A DNA stretch of 64,000 nucleotides from Pogostemon cablin (taxonomy: Eukaryota > Streptophyta > Magnoliopsida > Lamiales > Lamiaceae). The translations under genes were made by a program, and so were the position numbers. Positions 21,391 to 32,803 of this stretch are shown here, in pieces. The notes under the pieces were generated by a model. It saw only the letters and a list, made by a program, of their open reading frames with translations, was not told where the DNA came from and made no database searches. Each line of letters starts with the position of its first letter. The stretch's first letter is position 1. The stretch covers positions 11,435,948 to 11,499,947 of the forward strand of contig CM043006.1 of the NCBI GenBank assembly GCA_023678885.1. Direction: 5' to 3'.

Positions 21391-23195
21391 AAGAGAGAGA
21401 GAATATGAAAATTAGAGGGGAAACAAGGACTATGACCAATACCCCATTCAAAATACAATTGTTCTTAACTTAAGTCATGCAACTTTCATTACATGTAATA
21501 ATCAATTCATAGTATACAAGATAAGACAATCACTACCTATTCAAATGCTCCATTCACACGTTCTCACGGGAAGTATATATCACTCGCACTCAAGTGTAAA
21601 ATATGTACACTTATAGGTTAAGGTGTTTACGCTCAGATTCAATTCAAGTGCATGCGCATCCATAAGCTTGTCAAACGTCTCAAACTCTTTACCACTAAAA
21701 GTATGATTCGACAATGGGATCAAAAAGGACTTTTCTTTTGGATGTAATGTTGGCTCTTTGGTAAGGGTAGGAAACATATGAATAAAGTGACTCAATTAGT
21801 AGAGAATTAAAACCGGAGATCTTTTGTACTGCAGATTCTTACACTTTAAGGCTATCCAGCTTCATGCTCTTCTAATTTTCTTTTCTCTCATTTCCTTCAA
21901 GCTCAACATACTTTTTCTTTTCTTCTTTTTTTTCTCGAGGTACCAGTTTTGGGCACTACCTCTAACATCTCGTGGTACCAATTTCGGGCACTACCCATAA
22001 ACAACTTATTTTTAAGCTCATAATCACTTGTACAACTCCAAATATTTTATTCCTTCCAAACTCCATCAAAATTAACTTTACACACTTTGACAGTATTTAA
22101 TTCTCCACTAAATATAGGAATTCAAGGATCAAATAGGATATCAAAGTGGCTATCTTCGTAGGTTTCCAAAGAAATAAGGCTTTAAGGCTCAAAAGGGCTA
22201 ACTACGGATATAAAATTATTTGGTAGGAAATTATTTGGCAAAGTGACTCATAATTATTAAAGATGGCCTAAAATCATCTCCCATTATCTAACATACATAT
22301 AGTTTCAAGTAAGACAAGAGGCAAGTTCTAGAATACACACACAAGAACGATACTCACCAGAAAGAAATATCATGTGATTATGTACATGATCAACGAGGCT
22401 CAAAATCTCACATTGGTTTTTAACAAATAACATAGCACTTTTCATGGTAAGTAATATCCCACAAATACACATAGAACTTCATATCACAATATAACTCATG
22501 TACACTCCCTTCATAAATTTCAAGAGCATATGAATTTAAAGCATAATTCAAAAATATAAGCTCACATGGATCACCAAAAATATAAAATCAATCCTTCCAC
22601 TCCATGAACTAAAAGCAAACATAAGAATTAGAATAAGAAAATGAGGGCACCTGATTTTTCTTCAACGTATGTACAAGCTCCTCGAGATGTTCAACTCGAT
22701 CAAGTTAAAGCCTCAGTGTAGAACTCTTCTTGCCACCTAGTTACCTTTTTCTATCATCAAAGCTCAAACACTCATCATCACAGGATTCATCAATATTAAA
22801 ATAGGAGAACTCTAAGATCGATTCAATTGACTATCTAATCGGCTCCACACACTAGACACACCACTGAACACTAGGCTAATTGTAAAAAATCGACACATCA
22901 AAACCGATTAAAGTTTCAATATACCGCAAAAAATCAATTCCCCTAGCAAACATTACAAAGAAAAGATTATACTCTTGGTGCTTTAATGAGGTAATAACAT
23001 CACACCCCCCAAACTTAGTAAAAACATAAGTTGAAACTAAGTTTGCAAAAAGATGTAATTTCCGATTAGTAAGCACCTTAAATATAAAAATTTCTTACTC
23101 ACACGAATGAAATAAAGTAATAAAATGGAAGGGCAAGCCCCCAACAGGCGCTCATATTTAACGTCGGAGAGTCATGACGGATGTAACCTTTTAAA
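21391..23195 (-). other. 3' non-coding region of element A
   Basis: No gene. It holds a pair of GGTACCAGTTTTGGGCACTACC-like words at about 21938-22005, also paired in B at 30755-30830. AAGGCTTTAAGGCTCAAAAGG at 22180 has counterparts in B and C. A hairpin CAAACTTAGT/ACTAAGTTTG at 23010-23045 is shared with B and, in altered form, C. All three families therefore descend from one ancestor. Confidence 0.65.
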
Positions 23196-23552
23196 CTACT
23201 TGATCGGAGGACGGTCTTGTCGCATCCTCACCTTCAAATATTTTCTTTCCCTCTTCTTGTCTACACTCAACACCTCACCTTTCTTGATCACAAAAATATG
23301 ATTATTGGAATTTCCTTCCTCCCATAGCCATCTAGACACCCCATTGTCAATCTTTCACTTAAATTCAGAATCATCTGTCTTAGAAAAATCAAGATTAAAC
23401 AAGTTAGAAATCACATCTATACTCTTGCATGATAGAGTCTCCATGGGCATCTTCATTGCATGATCAAGAGAGAAAACCACATCTTCATTATCCATCTGCA
23501 GTCTAAGCTTCTCGGCTCTCAACTTCTTTGCTCTTTCCCACTTATTCTCCAT
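23196..23552 (-). pseudogene. Element A: remnant of the protease region fused by deletion
   Basis: The frame starts MENKWERAKKLRAEK and jumps straight to LRLQMDNEDVVFSLDHAMKM. In B these two segments are separated by the whole protease (35280 and 34620). A has therefore lost protease by an in-frame internal deletion, with RT, RNase H and integrase missing beyond it. A TGA at 23355-23357 interrupts; the same frame then stays open to 23196 (WLWEEGNSNNHIFVIKKGEV). Confidence 0.75.
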
Positions 23553-23571
23553 TGTAAGCTCAATATTCTGC

Positions 23572-24111
23572 TTAGTAATGGTACTGGAGTAACATCAACA
23601 TCATGTGGAGCATTCGGTGCAGAAAACAGTGCAGGTTGGTGCGATTCGACCTCAATTCGACCAGGGCTCCTGGTCGAATTGGGCACATAGTGGTCGAATT
23701 GATCTTCTGGAACACGATTCTCCTTCTATATCTCAGATTCGACCTGAAGGGGTCTGGTCGAATCGAAGTCCCCAGGTTGAATCGACTCTCTGGAAGATTT
23801 CTGCCCTCCGATTCGACCTGGATTCGACCTGAAGGTCTGGTCGAATCGACATGGTATTGGTCGAATCGGGCTTTTGACAAAACAGAATGCCCTGGACGGG
23901 TGGATTCGACCTGAATTTGACAAGGTGCTCTGGTCGAATTGAACTCTCCTTGGTCGAATTGAGGCTCTGATAGAACAGAGTGCTCCGGATGGGTAGATTC
24001 GACCTGGATTCGACCTGAGAGCCAGGTTGAATCGACTGGATGTTGGTCGAATCGAGGTACTGGTGTTTCCATATCAGGTCCAGTGGGCCAATTCATCCTC
24101 CCCTATTGGAT
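23572..24111 (-). repeat. TCGAAT array between gag and protease of element A, translated
   Basis: A run of GGTCGAAT/ATTCGACC words, mostly 10-40 bases apart. On the minus strand it stays open for 174 codons as a degenerate peptide repeat such as RFDQ-VDSTRPSGRIQVES. In frame terms it is the link between gag and the protease remnant. Two stops (at 24100-24111) separate it from the gag frame, and at least one is explained by CGA to TGA. The array on the opposite strand is also open because the words are near-palindromic. Confidence 0.85.
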
Positions 24112-25241
24112 TCAACCTGTAGTGTAGGTCGAATCGGGGTTGAATTGAGCTCTCGACGTCTCTAATTCTGATTCCCGCCTCATTAATCCCTCGTACTGTG
24201 TTCCAGACCTTACTGTGATGGCTTTATCTTCCAATTTTTGTGTCAATTGATTCACGTTCGTAATCATCTGCCCCATAATCAAAGTAAGGTCCTTTAACTG
24301 CTTAGATAAATCTACATGATCAACATTCATGATATCCTCAAGACGATCAATCCTTGCATCATTCTCAGCCATGTATCGGTTGAAGGTATCTTCAACACTC
24401 TTCACTTCTTGCTGCTTCATACTAGGCCCCTTTTTGTCAACTCTGTGATCTACCTTTGCTGGGATTCTAATAGCTTGTTGATGTTAGCTAAACTAGAGAC
24501 CATCTCATCATCCCTATTCGGCTTCTCCACTTGATATTCAACCTGTGCCACCTTGCTAAGTACATATGATCCTCTATCTCTCTCTACAGGCCAGTCACGT
24601 GAATTCATAGAGATGTCTTCAAACAATTTTTCAGCTTCAAGTGTTGTCTTAGATAACAACGCTCCTCCTGATGATGCATTAATCAAAACACGCGACTCAC
24701 AATCCAATCCATAGTAGAAGATACTTATGTATTCAGCCTTAGACATTCCATGCTATGGGCACCTCTTGAGCATGTCTTTAAACCTATGCTATACCTCATA
24801 AAATTTCTCACCCTGATTCATAACAAATCGGGTGATCTCTTGCTTCATTCTTATGATCCTTGAGGGTTGCATGTATCTCTCCAAGAACTTCTGCTGCAGT
24901 TGGTCCCATGTAGTGCAGTCCATGGCATCAAGAGTCACATACCATGCTTCCGCCTTATCAATTAATGAAAACTGGAATAGGGCGATCCGTCTAGCATGAT
25001 CATTAGCTCCAGCGCCCTTTTGAGTGTTTACATAACCAAGAAATCTTCAGATATGCTGATATGGATCTTCAAAGCAATCTCCAAAAAATGGATTCTTCTC
25101 CATCATGCTAATAAGAGCGGGATGTATTTCAAAATCATCATCTTCCCCCCTTGCTCCTATCAACCCCATGTTGTCAATCCCATAATTCGTGAAAATTTCA
25201 CGTATGGCAACATTATCCGGATTCCGCCTTGCTCCGTCCAT
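24112..25241 (-). pseudogene. Element A gag (Athila type), broken
   Basis: Gag would form the particle that packages element RNA. The start at 25241 (MDGARRNPDNVAIREIF) aligns with MVANPDTLAIRDVF of B. Core segments are FEIHPALISMMEKNPFFGD, FEDPYQHI, then after a stop RFLGYVNTQKGA, FLERYMQPSRIIRMKQEI and, after two more stops, MSKAEYISIFYYGLD and SRDWPVERDRGSYVLSKV. Four or more nonsense codons lie in an otherwise colinear frame. The C-terminal segment 24420-24112 ends in ITVRSGTQYEG before the TCGAAT array. Confidence 0.87.
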
Positions 25242-25390
25242 GTTTAGCTCAATGTGTTATTCTTTTATCTCTTTCCTTTCCTTTTTCTAGTGCACAAGTA
25301 TCTCAGAAAAATTCAAGATTAGATAGAAATAAATAATCATAAATAAAAGTCTTAATCAACTAGAAATAATAAACTAATAATAACAGCCTT

Positions 25391-25407
25391 CCCCGGCAAC
25401 GGCGCCA
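25391..25407 (-). other. Primer-binding site of element A (tRNA-Asp)
   Basis: CCCCGGCAACGGCGCCA on the plus strand is the 3' end of plant tRNA-Asp including CCA. The element RNA therefore carries the complement, six bases inside its 5' LTR. Confidence 0.88.
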
Positions 25408-25413
25408 AGAACT

Positions 25414-27153
25414 TGATGAGCGTTATCTCAACACACAATTAATCCCCAAGTATGAAGGATATCAATTGTAGTCTCGAAAGATGACCAAGTGAATATCGAA
25501 CCCAAGGGACGGCGGATTATTAATTTAATTATTAACTAAATTAATTAAGACAAGATGACAATAAAGTTGAGGTATGAAAATATCAACTACTAAACAAGTG
25601 ATTAAAATAACAAATAAAATAAAGTCACTTGAAGAATACGAAAGTGGATCAAGTAGGAGAATAGGTAGATCTAGGGTAATCCAGTTTTACTACTTAACTT
25701 TCCTTCCGTGTGACGGTGTCCGACTCTGCCTTGTGGAATATGGACGCATTAGTAAAAAAACATGCATATCTACTCTATAGACACAAGTAAACATGCGTGT
25801 AACACGTGTGAATAACCTCGGAGCAAGAAATATAATTTCACCCCCTTTTTTAGGTACTATCAGTATCAATTATTTCCCCCTAGGATTGGTACTCTAACCC
25901 GATATGATCTCCCTTTATAGGTGCTATAAAATTAACCTCTTTATCCTACTTATTAACCCGAATTCAATTCAATTAATAAGTATCCATATATGATAGTTCT
26001 AATGAAGCTTCGGAGTCCCCTCACTTAGAATCATAACATGGAATTCAGCTCAGCAGTGAACGCACTCAATCAATAACCAAGATATGTATTCAGACTCTAC
26101 ATAACAGTTAATGATGCACAAAATGACTGTGAGTGTGGATTAAGAAAGCACAATCATATATAAAATAAATCCACAAGTAGTGTTGTACGGAGTTTACACA
26201 CGAAAGTTCAATTAACTAGATAAAACCTTCACAACTCTAGTTCTACCAAAAAGGCTCTAGCCTATGATGTTGCAAGGAACAATCATGGGTGTTGGATAGA
26301 TCTTACCCGGATGTTCGAAAAATATAAGATGAATTAGGAAACGAATTAACCCTAGATGAGGTATCATCGCGTCCTTCTCGCTCTTGAATTTTTCTCTTAG
26401 TTTTCCCCTTGTTTCCACAAACGAATCTTCAAAGTGATGGATGGATGGAGGAAGGGATAATGGTTGGGGGTGATCCCCCTTTTGGGGTGCGGTATGGTTG
26501 TAGCCTCTCTTATGGCTCTCTTGTATTATAGATTATGTCTCTATTGCTGCATAAGCCTTCTTTTATACTTCTAATTGCACCTCCCAGGCCAGGAATGGGC
26601 TTTTCAAGTGATCACACGCATTGACAGTGTAAAAATATGGATATGGTAAGTTCCCGAGCATCGATTCGACCTTAACAACAGATTGAATTGAACACCATAA
26701 GTCAAATCAGAAGTCGAATCAGCCTACTGTAAGTCCCAGGCACTCGATTCGACCAACTTCCCTGGTCGAATCGACTTGATGAGGTCGAATCGGCAATTCC
26801 ATAAATCGATTCGACCTCAATTCGACCTGATGCCCAGGTCGAATCCTCCTGTCGTGGTCGAATCCACCTTCTGTACATGTTGTGTTACTAATTCGACCTG
26901 AAGGGTTGGTCGAATTGACCTCCTTCAGGTCGAATTGACCTCCTGCTTCGCCCAAACGGATGGCTTCGATTTCCTTTCTTTAGTATTCAACACTTTCACT
27001 CCGATTTCCTTCGACAAACCACTCAAATAGCTCCAACAACACCTGATTCATGCCTTTTCATAATATATATCAGTTTTCAACCGATTTCAACCTTCAAACA
27101 CTCCATAATAGCACAAATCCCGGTGCAATATTCATAAATTATCACACTCATTA
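25414..27153 (-). repeat. 5' LTR of element A
   Basis: 1740 bp, plus-strand start TGATGAGCGTTATCTC. It holds the TCGAAT array at 26655-26950, with words such as ATTCGACCTGATGCCCAGG and GGTCGAATCGAC, and the promoter TATA box at 26561-26567 (minus TATAAAA). It ends CATTA where the other LTR ends CATCA. Confidence 0.93.
26561..26567 (-). promoter_or_regulatory. TATA box of the element A 5' LTR
   Basis: Minus-strand TATAAAAGAAGG. The same word stands at 20451-20457 (A, other LTR), 29733-29739 and 38459-38465 (B) and 52098-52104 (solo LTR). Conservation in five LTRs of two families supports a core promoter. Confidence 0.7.
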
Positions 27154-27158
27154 TAGCC

Positions 27159-27346
27159 AACTCTAAATCATGAGTAGTGTAGTTTTGTTCATGTGTTCTT
27201 AGTTGTCTTGAGGCATAGGCGATCAGTTTTCCCCTTTGCATAAGCACGCACCCCAATCCTTGCTTCGAGGCATCGCTATAGATCACAAATCCTTCTGTTC
27301 CATCTGGGATAGTTAATACAGGGGCAGTTGTAAGTCTTGTCTTCAA
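27159..27346 (-). pseudogene. Element O pol: RNase H N-terminal half
   Basis: Reads MKTRLTTAPVLTIPDG, then FVIYSDASKQGLGCVLMQ with a catalytic Asp, and LIAYASRQLRTHEQNY, ending in HDLELA at the edge of element A. The next codons continue at 19302. Upstream, around 27350-27480, the reading frame is broken by stops. Confidence 0.88.
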
Positions 27347-28138
27347 CTCTTGGAAGTTGTCTTCACATTCTTTTATCTACTAGAACTTTACTTCTTTGTG
27401 TGTTAATTGGGTCAACGGCCTTGCAATTTTTTAGAATCCTTCGATGAACCTTCTATGGTATCCTACCGACCCCAGGAAACTTCATACTTCATTCACATTT
27501 GTTGGGGCCTTCCATCCCTTGATAGCTTCTATATTTATTAGATCTACTTTGATTCCACGAGCTGAGATAATATGCCCGAGGAAGTTAACTCGATCTAGCC
27601 AAAACTTACATTTCTTGAATTTGGCATACAACCTTTCCCTTCGTAGTAACTCCAGAATAGTTCTGAGGTGTTCTTCATGTTGCATTCAGTTCATAGAGTA
27701 CACCAGGATATCATTAATGAATATGATCATAAATTGATCCAAATATGAGTGAAATACTCGATTCATTAGGTCCATGAATACTACGGGTGCATTATTTAGC
27801 CCAAAAGGTATTACAACAAACTCGTAATGTCCATAACGTGTTCGAAAAGCTGTCTTTGGGATGTCACTATCCTTGATTTTTACTTGGTGATATCCAGACC
27901 GTAGATCAATTTTTGAGAATACGCTGGCACCTTTTAGTTGATCAAATAGATCTTCAATTCTTGGCAATGGATACTTGTTCTTGATGGTGAGCTTACTGAG
28001 TTCTCTGTAGTCAATGCATAATCTGTATGTATCATCCTTCTTCTTTACGAACAACACTAGTGCTCCCCATGGGGAAACACTGGGTTGGATAAAACCCTTG
28101 TCCAACAATTCCTGCAATTGCACTTTCAGTTCTTGCAA
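27347..28138 (-). pseudogene. Element O pol: reverse transcriptase
   Basis: Reverse transcriptase of O. From 28138 it reads LLDKGFIQPSVSPWGA, KKKDDTYRLCIDYRELSKLT, KIDLRSGYHQVKI and AFRTRYGHYEFVVIPFGL. The active site is FINDIL: the first Asp of the usual FIDD motif is Asn here, a G-to-A change that should abolish catalysis. A stop at 27686 follows. The thumb segment continues at 27685-27482 (KFKKCKFWLDRVNFLGHIIS). Confidence 0.92.
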
Positions 28139-28722
28139 CTCCTTTGGTGCCCATTCTGTAGGGTGCTTTAGATACAGGTGCTGCTGCTGGGACTAAATCA
28201 ATAGTGAATTACACTTGTCGTTCTGGCGGTAACCCAGGTAGATCTTCAAGAAATACATCCTTTTATTCATTTACGATAGGTATTCTATCAATATCCTCTA
28301 ATTTATTAGAATCCACAATATTGACGAAATAAGCTTGACAGTTGCCTTTTCTCAGCATTTTAACTGCTTTCATAGCTGATATTATTCTTGGCATATACCC
28401 GCATTTTGTGCCTTGAAAGGTAAATTCATCGTTGTCGGGCATTCGAAAAATGACTTTCTTTTCATGACATTTGATATTCGCATGATTAGCTCTAAGCCAG
28501 TCCATTCCTAAGATAATATCAAAGTCTTTCATTCTTATCACATGTAGATTTGCTGACAGAATCTTGCCATCGAATTCTAATTCCAATTTTTTACATAATC
28601 GTTCCATTTATATGGCTTCTCCTGATGGTATGGATACCTCAAGAACATCATTATCTACTGTGATAAACTTGTCCTCTATCTTTTTATAAAGCTCGACAGA
28701 TATAAAAGAATATGTGGTTCCA
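28139..28722 (-). pseudogene. Element O pol: protease region right after the insertion of B
   Basis: At the B insertion the protease active site resumes as DTGTTYSFIS (minus strand from 28727). It continues through IPSGEAI and a stop near 28610, then MERLCKKLELEFDGK, FDIILGMDWLRANHANI and VIFRMPDNDEF. The other side of the active site, VLVLFDT, is at 39104-39130. B has split the catalytic LFDTG motif itself. Confidence 0.85.
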
Positions 28723-28727
28723 GTATC

Positions 28728-30188
28728 TGATGAGCGTTTTCTCAACACACAAAATTAATCCTCAAGTATATAAGGAAATCAATTGTAGTCTCGATAGGTG
28801 ACCAAGTGATTATCGAACCCTAGGGATGAATTATTATCAATTTAATTATATTCTAGTCAACGAAGATTATGTTGGAAAATTTGATTTGGTTTTGCTATGA
28901 AACTAAATAACCTATAAGTAAAATAACAAGATAAATAAATAAACAATAACGGAAATTCAGTTGTGATCAAGTAAGTAATGGAGCAGTTTTTCAGGTAATC
29001 CAGTTTTATTCGTTAATTTTCTTTCCACGTGTTGATGTCCGACTCTGCCTTATGGAATATGGACGCATCATTAAACCATGCAAGCATACTCTATAGACAC
29101 AAGTAAGCAAGCGTAAGACACGTGTGAATACCCTTGGAGCAAGACGTATACTTCACCTCCCTTTCTAGGTACTATCATAATCAATTATTTCCCGTGCACT
29201 TAGTACTCTAACCCGATTTGATCTCCCTTTTTAGGTACTATAAAGTAATACTCTTTATCCTACTTATTAACCCGAATATGATTCAATTAACAAGTATCTA
29301 TATAAGATAGTTCAAATAAGATTTCGGAATCCCTACACTTAGAATTATAACATATGATTCTGCTCAGCGGTGAACTCACTCAATCACTAACCAAGAGATG
29401 TATTCAAACTCTACATAACAGTTAATGATTCACAAAATGACCGTGAGTATGAATTGAAAAGGCACAATCTTATATAAAATAATCCACAAGTAGTGTTGTA
29501 CGGAGTTTACACATGGAAATTCGATTAACTCATAAAACTTTCATAACCCTAGAACTACCAAGGTGGTTCTAGCCCATGATTGATCTAAGAACAATCATGG
29601 CTAGTTGGTATGATCTTACTTGACTCGCTAGATGACCCCTCACGACCCCTTCGGATAATGGTAGGGTTTGGTGGATGAAGGAAGATGTGGGTTGTCTTGT
29701 GTTGTGTCGTGTTCCTCCTGCGAAAGCTCTTCTTTTATACTCATAGGACCTCTTTATGGGCTTAGGATGGGCCTTTGCTTGAATCACACGTCAAATTTGG
29801 TAAAAGACATTCGAAATTACCATAAATAGCATCAGCGACACGCCGTTCGACCAAGGCATACTAGTCGAACAAGGAGCTACTAGTCGAGCAAGCTCTCTAT
29901 ATAATTTTGGCATTCTGTTTGACTTGTCACCCTCTGCTCGACCAAACTGATGTTGGTCGAACAGGATATCTTGGTCGAACAACACTCTAATCTCACCTCC
30001 AAAATCGTATCTTCCAATTTCGAGCCTTTTTTACCTGTTTTCCTATACAAATATGCTCAAATAGCCCTTGTACCCTCTGATTCGTGATTTTTCCCATAAA
30101 TGTACCGATTCGCCTCAATAAAAGACTAAATCGTACTCTATTTCCATGCAAATCAGAGCCCAAAACATGTGAATTTACACTCTCATCA
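28728..30188 (-). repeat. 3' LTR of element B, with shortened array
   Basis: 1461 bp, ends TGATGAGCGTTTTCTC and TTTACACTCTCATCA. It is about 200 bp shorter than the 5' LTR because the array at 29845-29985 has lost units. TTCTGTTTGACTTGTCACCC here joins two points that are far apart in the 5' LTR. A TATA box lies at 29733-29739 on the minus strand. Confidence 0.92.
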
Positions 30189-31424
30189 AACCTCCAAACT
30201 TACATGTTGCTCGTCCCGAGGCAACGAAAATTAGACAAATCCAGAGAATGTAATCACAAGGCACAACATATCCTAACACATGCAATTATATTAACTTAAA
30301 ACATGCAACTATCATACCTTTCATTCACATAAAAATATTAATCAATCACAATACTTCTACGAGTGCTAAGTCATCTAGCTCACGGGTAAGTGTTTACTCT
30401 CTCACTCAAGTGTAAAAGATATACACCTTATGGTTGACATCAACACTAATTTCAATTTATATACTCGTGTAACCATAAGCTTGTCAAAAGTCTCAAAACT
30501 CCATCTATAATCGACTCAATACTAGGATCACAAAGGACTTGCTTCAAGGATGTAATGTCGGCTCTTTGGTTAAGATGGAAGAATATAGATAAGTGACTAA
30601 CTTTACTAGTAAAGAGTTGCCTTAGTATATTATTTTCAGTTGCTCCCTTCGTCACTTCTTTGCCTTAACAATCTAGTTCATGCACCATTCCTCCATCTTT
30701 ACTTGGATCAACTTCTTTTCTGTAGTAACATGCCAATTCTGGTGTTCTTCAAGTATAAGGGTACCAGTTTCGGGCACTACTCTCTCTATCATTCGGGATA
30801 CTGGTTTCAGGCACTATCCCTCACAAGATTTAACTTCTTATCTTTCGAATTTTCTTTCACCAAATCTATCCTCCTAATCCACTTCAAGGTTTCCTCGAGC
30901 ATTACTCTACCTCCACTCTTTACTAGTAATTGGTGTTTAAGGCTCAATAGGTAAACGGCTCATTATCAAGGCTTGCCAAAGAAAAGCTTAAGGCTCAAAA
31001 GGGCTTACAAAGATAATTATATAATAGGGTAAGATAAATTTGGCTAAGTAGCTCGATCAACAATAATGGCCTAAGATCACTTCCTAGTATCTATCAATTA
31101 TAGATTTCACAGAAGACTCCAAGTCAAGTTCTAGAATACGAGTATACAAACGACTCTCAAGAATAAACGATCATGCGTATAGCACGATCAAAAGGCTCAA
31201 ATCCTCACAAGGTTAATAGAATCCTAAGCACTCTTCAAAGCATGCAATCAACATCAATTCTTTATGAACTACAAGTACAAATAGAACATGTTTGCCATTA
31301 ACAAATTATCATGCATCAATATAAGAGCCCATTCGTATCATGAATTCATCCCAAGCATATAACACTCATCATTCAATAAGCCTCATCCTTGTGTCGAATG
31401 GGATGAAATACCTTTTAAAACTGC
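30189..31424 (-). other. 3' non-coding region of element B, proximal part
   Basis: Next to the LTR the plus strand reads AACCTCCAAACTTACATG, the polypurine tract complement, then the hairpin word TTGCTCGTCCCGAGGCAACG. The paired words GGTACCAGTTTCGGGCACTAC and GGATACTGGTTTCAGGCAC lie at 30758-30820. Conserved words shared with A include CTTAAGGCTCAAAAGGGCTTA. No gene is present. Confidence 0.6.
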
Positions 31425-31990
31425 TCCCAATCCCCGTTCGACCTCAGCTCGACTTGTTAGGGATGGTCGAACAACGTTTATAAGTCGAACGACCCAGCTC
31501 TGACCTTTAAAATTGCCTATCTTGACCTCCGTTCGACCTGAATGTCTTGGTCGAACAACTCATGCTAAGTTAAACGACGTCTCTGGATAATTTTGATATT
31601 TTGCTCAACCTTTGTTCGACTTAGATTCCTTCGTCGAACAACATGGTCGAGGTCGAACAACCTTTTTGGACAACTTGTGCATTTTGCTCGACCTCCGTTC
31701 GACCTAATGCTAGTGGTCGAACAGATGCTGGAAGTCGAGTAACTTGCCTCGTCGTGCCCCATGTTATTCTCTGTCTTTCTCGACCATCGTTCAACTTCAT
31801 ACTCACGATCGAGCAACCATTAATAGGTCGAACAAACTCTTTGGAAGTTTTTCCTACTTTGTTCAACCGGTGCTCGACTCCAGCTTCGTGGTCAAGCAGT
31901 AAGAGTTTAGTCGAACAACCTCTCTGGAAGATTTTCTCTATTTGCTCGACCATTGCTCAACCAAAAAGCCTTGTCGAACAATTCCTGTTA
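31425..31990 (-). repeat. TCGAAC/TCGAGC array in the 3' region of element B
   Basis: About 570 bp in which GTTCGACC, GCTCGACC and their complements GGTCGAAC and GGTCGAGC recur at irregular short spacing, separated by diverged spacers such as TCTCTGGAAGATTTT. Both strands show open frames through it, which is a by-product of the palindromic word. It lies outside the pol region, so coding cannot be the shared reason for the arrays. Confidence 0.88.
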
Positions 31991-32295
31991 GGTCCAACAA
32001 CTCACGATCTTCCTCAATTTCGTACCCTCTCGTATCTCCCTGCAACATTCAACTCAAGGACAACATCAAGTATCAAGATATTCAAAATTAAGCTAGAGAA
32101 ACCATATAACATCAAGTGTAACTCCGCAATCACACCAAAAACAACAACTCTCCACTAAATGCTAGGCAAATTGCAAAAAATAGATGCATCAAAACAGGCT
32201 AAAGTTTTAATACACCACAAAAAATCAACTCCCCTAGCAAACGTTACAAAGAAAAGATCATATTCTCCGTGCTATAATGAGGTAAGTACATCACA

Positions 32296-32336
32296 CCCCC
32301 CAAACTTAGTAGAAACCATAGTCGAAACTAAGTTTG
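32296..32336 (-). other. Conserved hairpin near the end of the coding part of B
   Basis: CAAACTTAGT at 32301-32310 and ACTAAGTTTG at 32327-32336 form a 10 bp stem with a 16-base loop, preceded by a C run. A has the same stem at 23010-23045 and C has two related ones. It is followed by AGCCCCCAACAGGTGCTCA, also shared with A. Confidence 0.65.
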
Positions 32337-32474
32337 TAAAGAGATATAATTTCCGAATGACAAACACGTCGAATATAGAAATTTCTTACTCATACTAATC
32401 AAATTAAAGCAATAAACAGGAGGAAAAGCCCCCAACAGGTGCTCATGTTTAACGTCGGAAAGTCACGACGGTAC

Positions 32475-32770
32475 CAATCTAGTGCAAAGTATCCTCAAAG
32501 ATGACGCAAGCATCATCCCACAACTTGTAATGCTTCAAACGATGCCATTCGCCGTGATAAAGTCCCCATCTTTGTCTATAAGCTCAAAACTTCCCCCTTC
32601 GCAGGCTCTATGGATAATGAACAGCCCCGTCCACTTCGATTTCAATTTCCATGCGAAGAGCTTCAAGCGAGAATTAAAAAGTAATACCTCATCACCTTGC
32701 TTGAACTCCTTGTATGAGATCTTCGAATCATGTCATTTCTTCATTCCCTTTTCTCCAACCTTGATAGGTG
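32475..32770 (-). pseudogene. Element B: integrase C-terminal end only
   Basis: The minus strand reads KEFKQGDEVLLFNSRLKLF, WKLKSKWTGLFIIHRA, GGSFELIDKDGDFITANG, the usual C-terminal end of Athila integrases. Just upstream the sense is RNase H tail (ENVLADHLSR near 32775). The zinc finger and DDE core, normally about 900 bp, are gone. The junction is near 32740-32765. Confidence 0.78.
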
Positions 32771-32803
32771 ATCTGCCAAAACGTTTTCCATACCTTTCTT
32801 ATC

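Larger units (their letters stand above)
19308..27153 (-). mobile_element. Element A: gag-only Athila-like LTR retrotransposon with TCGAAT arrays
   Basis: A 7.8 kb element on the minus strand inside the RNase H codons of O. Target duplication is CAGCC at 19303-19307 and TAGCC at 27154-27158; the mismatch is a C-to-T change, and the adjacent LTR end shows the same change (CATTA for CATCA). LTRs are 19308-21022 and 25414-27153. The primer site matches tRNA-Asp. Inside are gag, an array of TCGAAT words, and a fused remnant of the protease region. Reverse transcriptase, RNase H and integrase are absent, so it would need another element's enzymes. Gag type and primer site point to the Athila/Tat branch of Ty3/gypsy. 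Confidence 0.9.

Noticed and set aside
23603..23914. Plus-strand open frames across the TCGAAT array
   Set aside because: The word is close to palindromic, so both strands stay open; the element's own frame is on the minus strand.
31425..31990. Regular short repeats that might be read as a CRISPR array
   Set aside because: Spacing is irregular, units are degenerate and occur in both orientations, and the DNA is a plant retroelement.
31643..32158. 171-codon plus-strand frame in the TCGAAC array
   Set aside because: It is made of the repeat words and lies antisense in the 3' region of element B.
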